Shown: positions 33,563-33,995 of the stretch, in pieces
Position numbering within the stretch: position 1 is the first letter of the stretch
Layout of the letters: every line of letters starts with the position of its first letter
Assembly (NCBI RefSeq): GCF_003851045.1
Contig: NZ_BFBX01000001.1
Coordinates: 2,733 to 36,727 of the forward strand
DNA: 33,995 nucleotides
Origin: Paenibacillus sp. 598K
GTDB taxonomy: Bacteria > Bacillota > Bacilli > Paenibacillales > Paenibacillaceae
Direction: 5' to 3'
Program-made: the position numbers and the translations under genes
Notes under the pieces: generated by a model
Seen by the model: the letters and a program-made list of their open reading frames with translations, nothing else
Databases searched by the model: none
Told to the model about the DNA's origin: nothing

Positions 33563-33601
33563 GTTGAGCGCCAGGCGACAAGCTAATACCAGCAGCTCAA
33601 C
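33563..33601. repeat. Inverted repeat between convergent genes, weak terminator candidate
   Basis: GTTGAGC (33563-33569) and GCTCAAC (33595-33601) are perfect arms around a 25-base loop in the 60-base gap between the convergent 729-residue gene and the LysR gene. No T-run follows on either strand, so termination is uncertain. Confidence 0.3.
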
Positions 33602-33611
33602 GCCAAGTAAC

Positions 33612-33995
33612 TCAACGTCTAGGAACAGCGACGGCTGCCTGAGCGAAGCGCATGAATGCCTTCATCGCATGCGAGAGATAGCCGTCCTTTTGCCAGATCA
33701 GGACCAGATGCCAGGGGAGGACCGGGTCCTCCAGCGCGAGGACGCGGACATGGGGATTGGCGATCTTCTGGCAGGCTGCATCCGGCAGGATAGCGACCCC
33801 CAGACGCTCGGCGACCATGTCGACCTGGAGATCCCAATGGGCGCTCTCGTAGACGATGCTCGGCTCGAACCCGGCCCGTCCGCAAGCTGTGGCGACCAGC
33901 TCCTGCACTGCGAAGCCCTTGGGGAATCCGATAAAGGCATCGGAGCTCAACTCGCGGATCGAGACCACCGGCTGCTCTGCCAGCCGGTGGGAGCC
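33612..33995 (-). CDS. LysR-family transcriptional regulator, C-terminal part (runs off window)
   Basis: The minus-strand frame is open to the right edge and continues upstream of the apparent start at 33968, with Gly-Ser-His-Arg-Leu-Ala-Glu at the edge. The visible 127 residues fit the effector-binding half of a LysR protein: 'HRLAEQPVVSIRELSSDAFIGFPKGFAVQ', here cited in part, then 'AHWDLQVDMVAERLGVAILPDAAC' and the ending 'LIWQKDGYLSHAMKAFMRFA'. The DNA-binding domain lies outside the window. It converges on the 729-residue gene, so it does not obviously regulate that gene from here; LysR targets are usually divergent and on its far side. Confidence 0.88.
   Translation of the reverse strand, partial: GSHRLAEQPVVSIRELSSDAFIGFPKGFAVQELVATACGRAGFEPSIVYESAHWDLQVDMVAERLGVAILPDAACQKIANPHVRVLALEDPVLPWHLVLIWQKDGYLSHAMKAFMRFAQAAVAVPRR

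Noticed and set aside
31389..33581. A 730-codon open frame antisense to the 729-residue gene.
   Set aside because: The plus-strand gene has a good ribosome site and a protein-like composition with barrel repeats. The antisense translation is rich in Arg, Ile and His with no recognisable domain, as expected for a shadow frame opposite a GC-rich gene.

Overview
The window looks like a carbohydrate-utilisation region of a Gram-positive soil or plant-associated bacterium of the Paenibacillus/Cohnella type. This rests on its moderately high GC, strong GGAGG-type ribosome binding sites with several GTG starts, CUT1 sugar importers without a linked ATPase gene, a DUF5696-type protein, a lipoprotein solute-binding protein and a near-consensus cre (CcpA) site. 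The genus is an inference. I saw no rRNA, tRNA, CRISPR array or insertion sequence.

Region 1 (1-12402, + strand) is a transport block laid out almost as a mirror: binding protein 1 (two carbohydrate-binding-like domains fused to the sugar-binding part; its start lies outside the window), permease, permease, a membrane-anchored NHL propeller/Yip1 protein, a membrane-anchored DUF5696 protein that resembles a glycosidase, permease, permease, and lipoprotein binding protein 2. A terminator hairpin follows at 12420-12487.

Region 2 (12516-15874, +) holds a Gfo/Idh/MocA-like protein with degraded catalytic motifs, a leaderless right-handed beta-helix protein and an AraC-family regulator.

Region 3 (16039-28181, +) is a tight seven-gene operon: GH2 glycosidase, L-fucose isomerase, a ketose-epimerase-like TIM barrel, a rhamnulokinase-like FGGY kinase, GH29 alpha-L-fucosidase, GH42 beta-galactosidase and a canonical Gfo/Idh oxidoreductase. 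Its leader has a -10 box, a cre site just downstream of it, and an upstream two-part motif. A long hairpin at 28221-28260 ends it. None of the enzymes has a visible signal peptide, so the likely route is import of a fucose- and galactose-containing oligosaccharide, cytoplasmic trimming, then L-fucose -> L-fuculose -> phosphorylated ketose. No aldolase for the last step is in the window.

Region 4 (28289-33995) has, on the minus strand, a thioredoxin-fold protein and a second, strongly divergent GH29-like protein with a discoidin-type C-terminal domain. A divergent promoter region separates these from a RidA-family protein and an unrecognised 729-residue putative (alpha/alpha)-barrel protein on the plus strand. 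The C-terminal part of a LysR-type regulator (minus strand) runs off the right edge.

The most interesting signal I found is regulatory: the fucose operon and the divergent GH29-like gene share the two-part motif CAAAAAA-N13-TAAAGACT, with identical spacing, 16-18 bp before a TATAAT box. This suggests one activator, plausibly the AraC protein at 14978, ties the two loci together.
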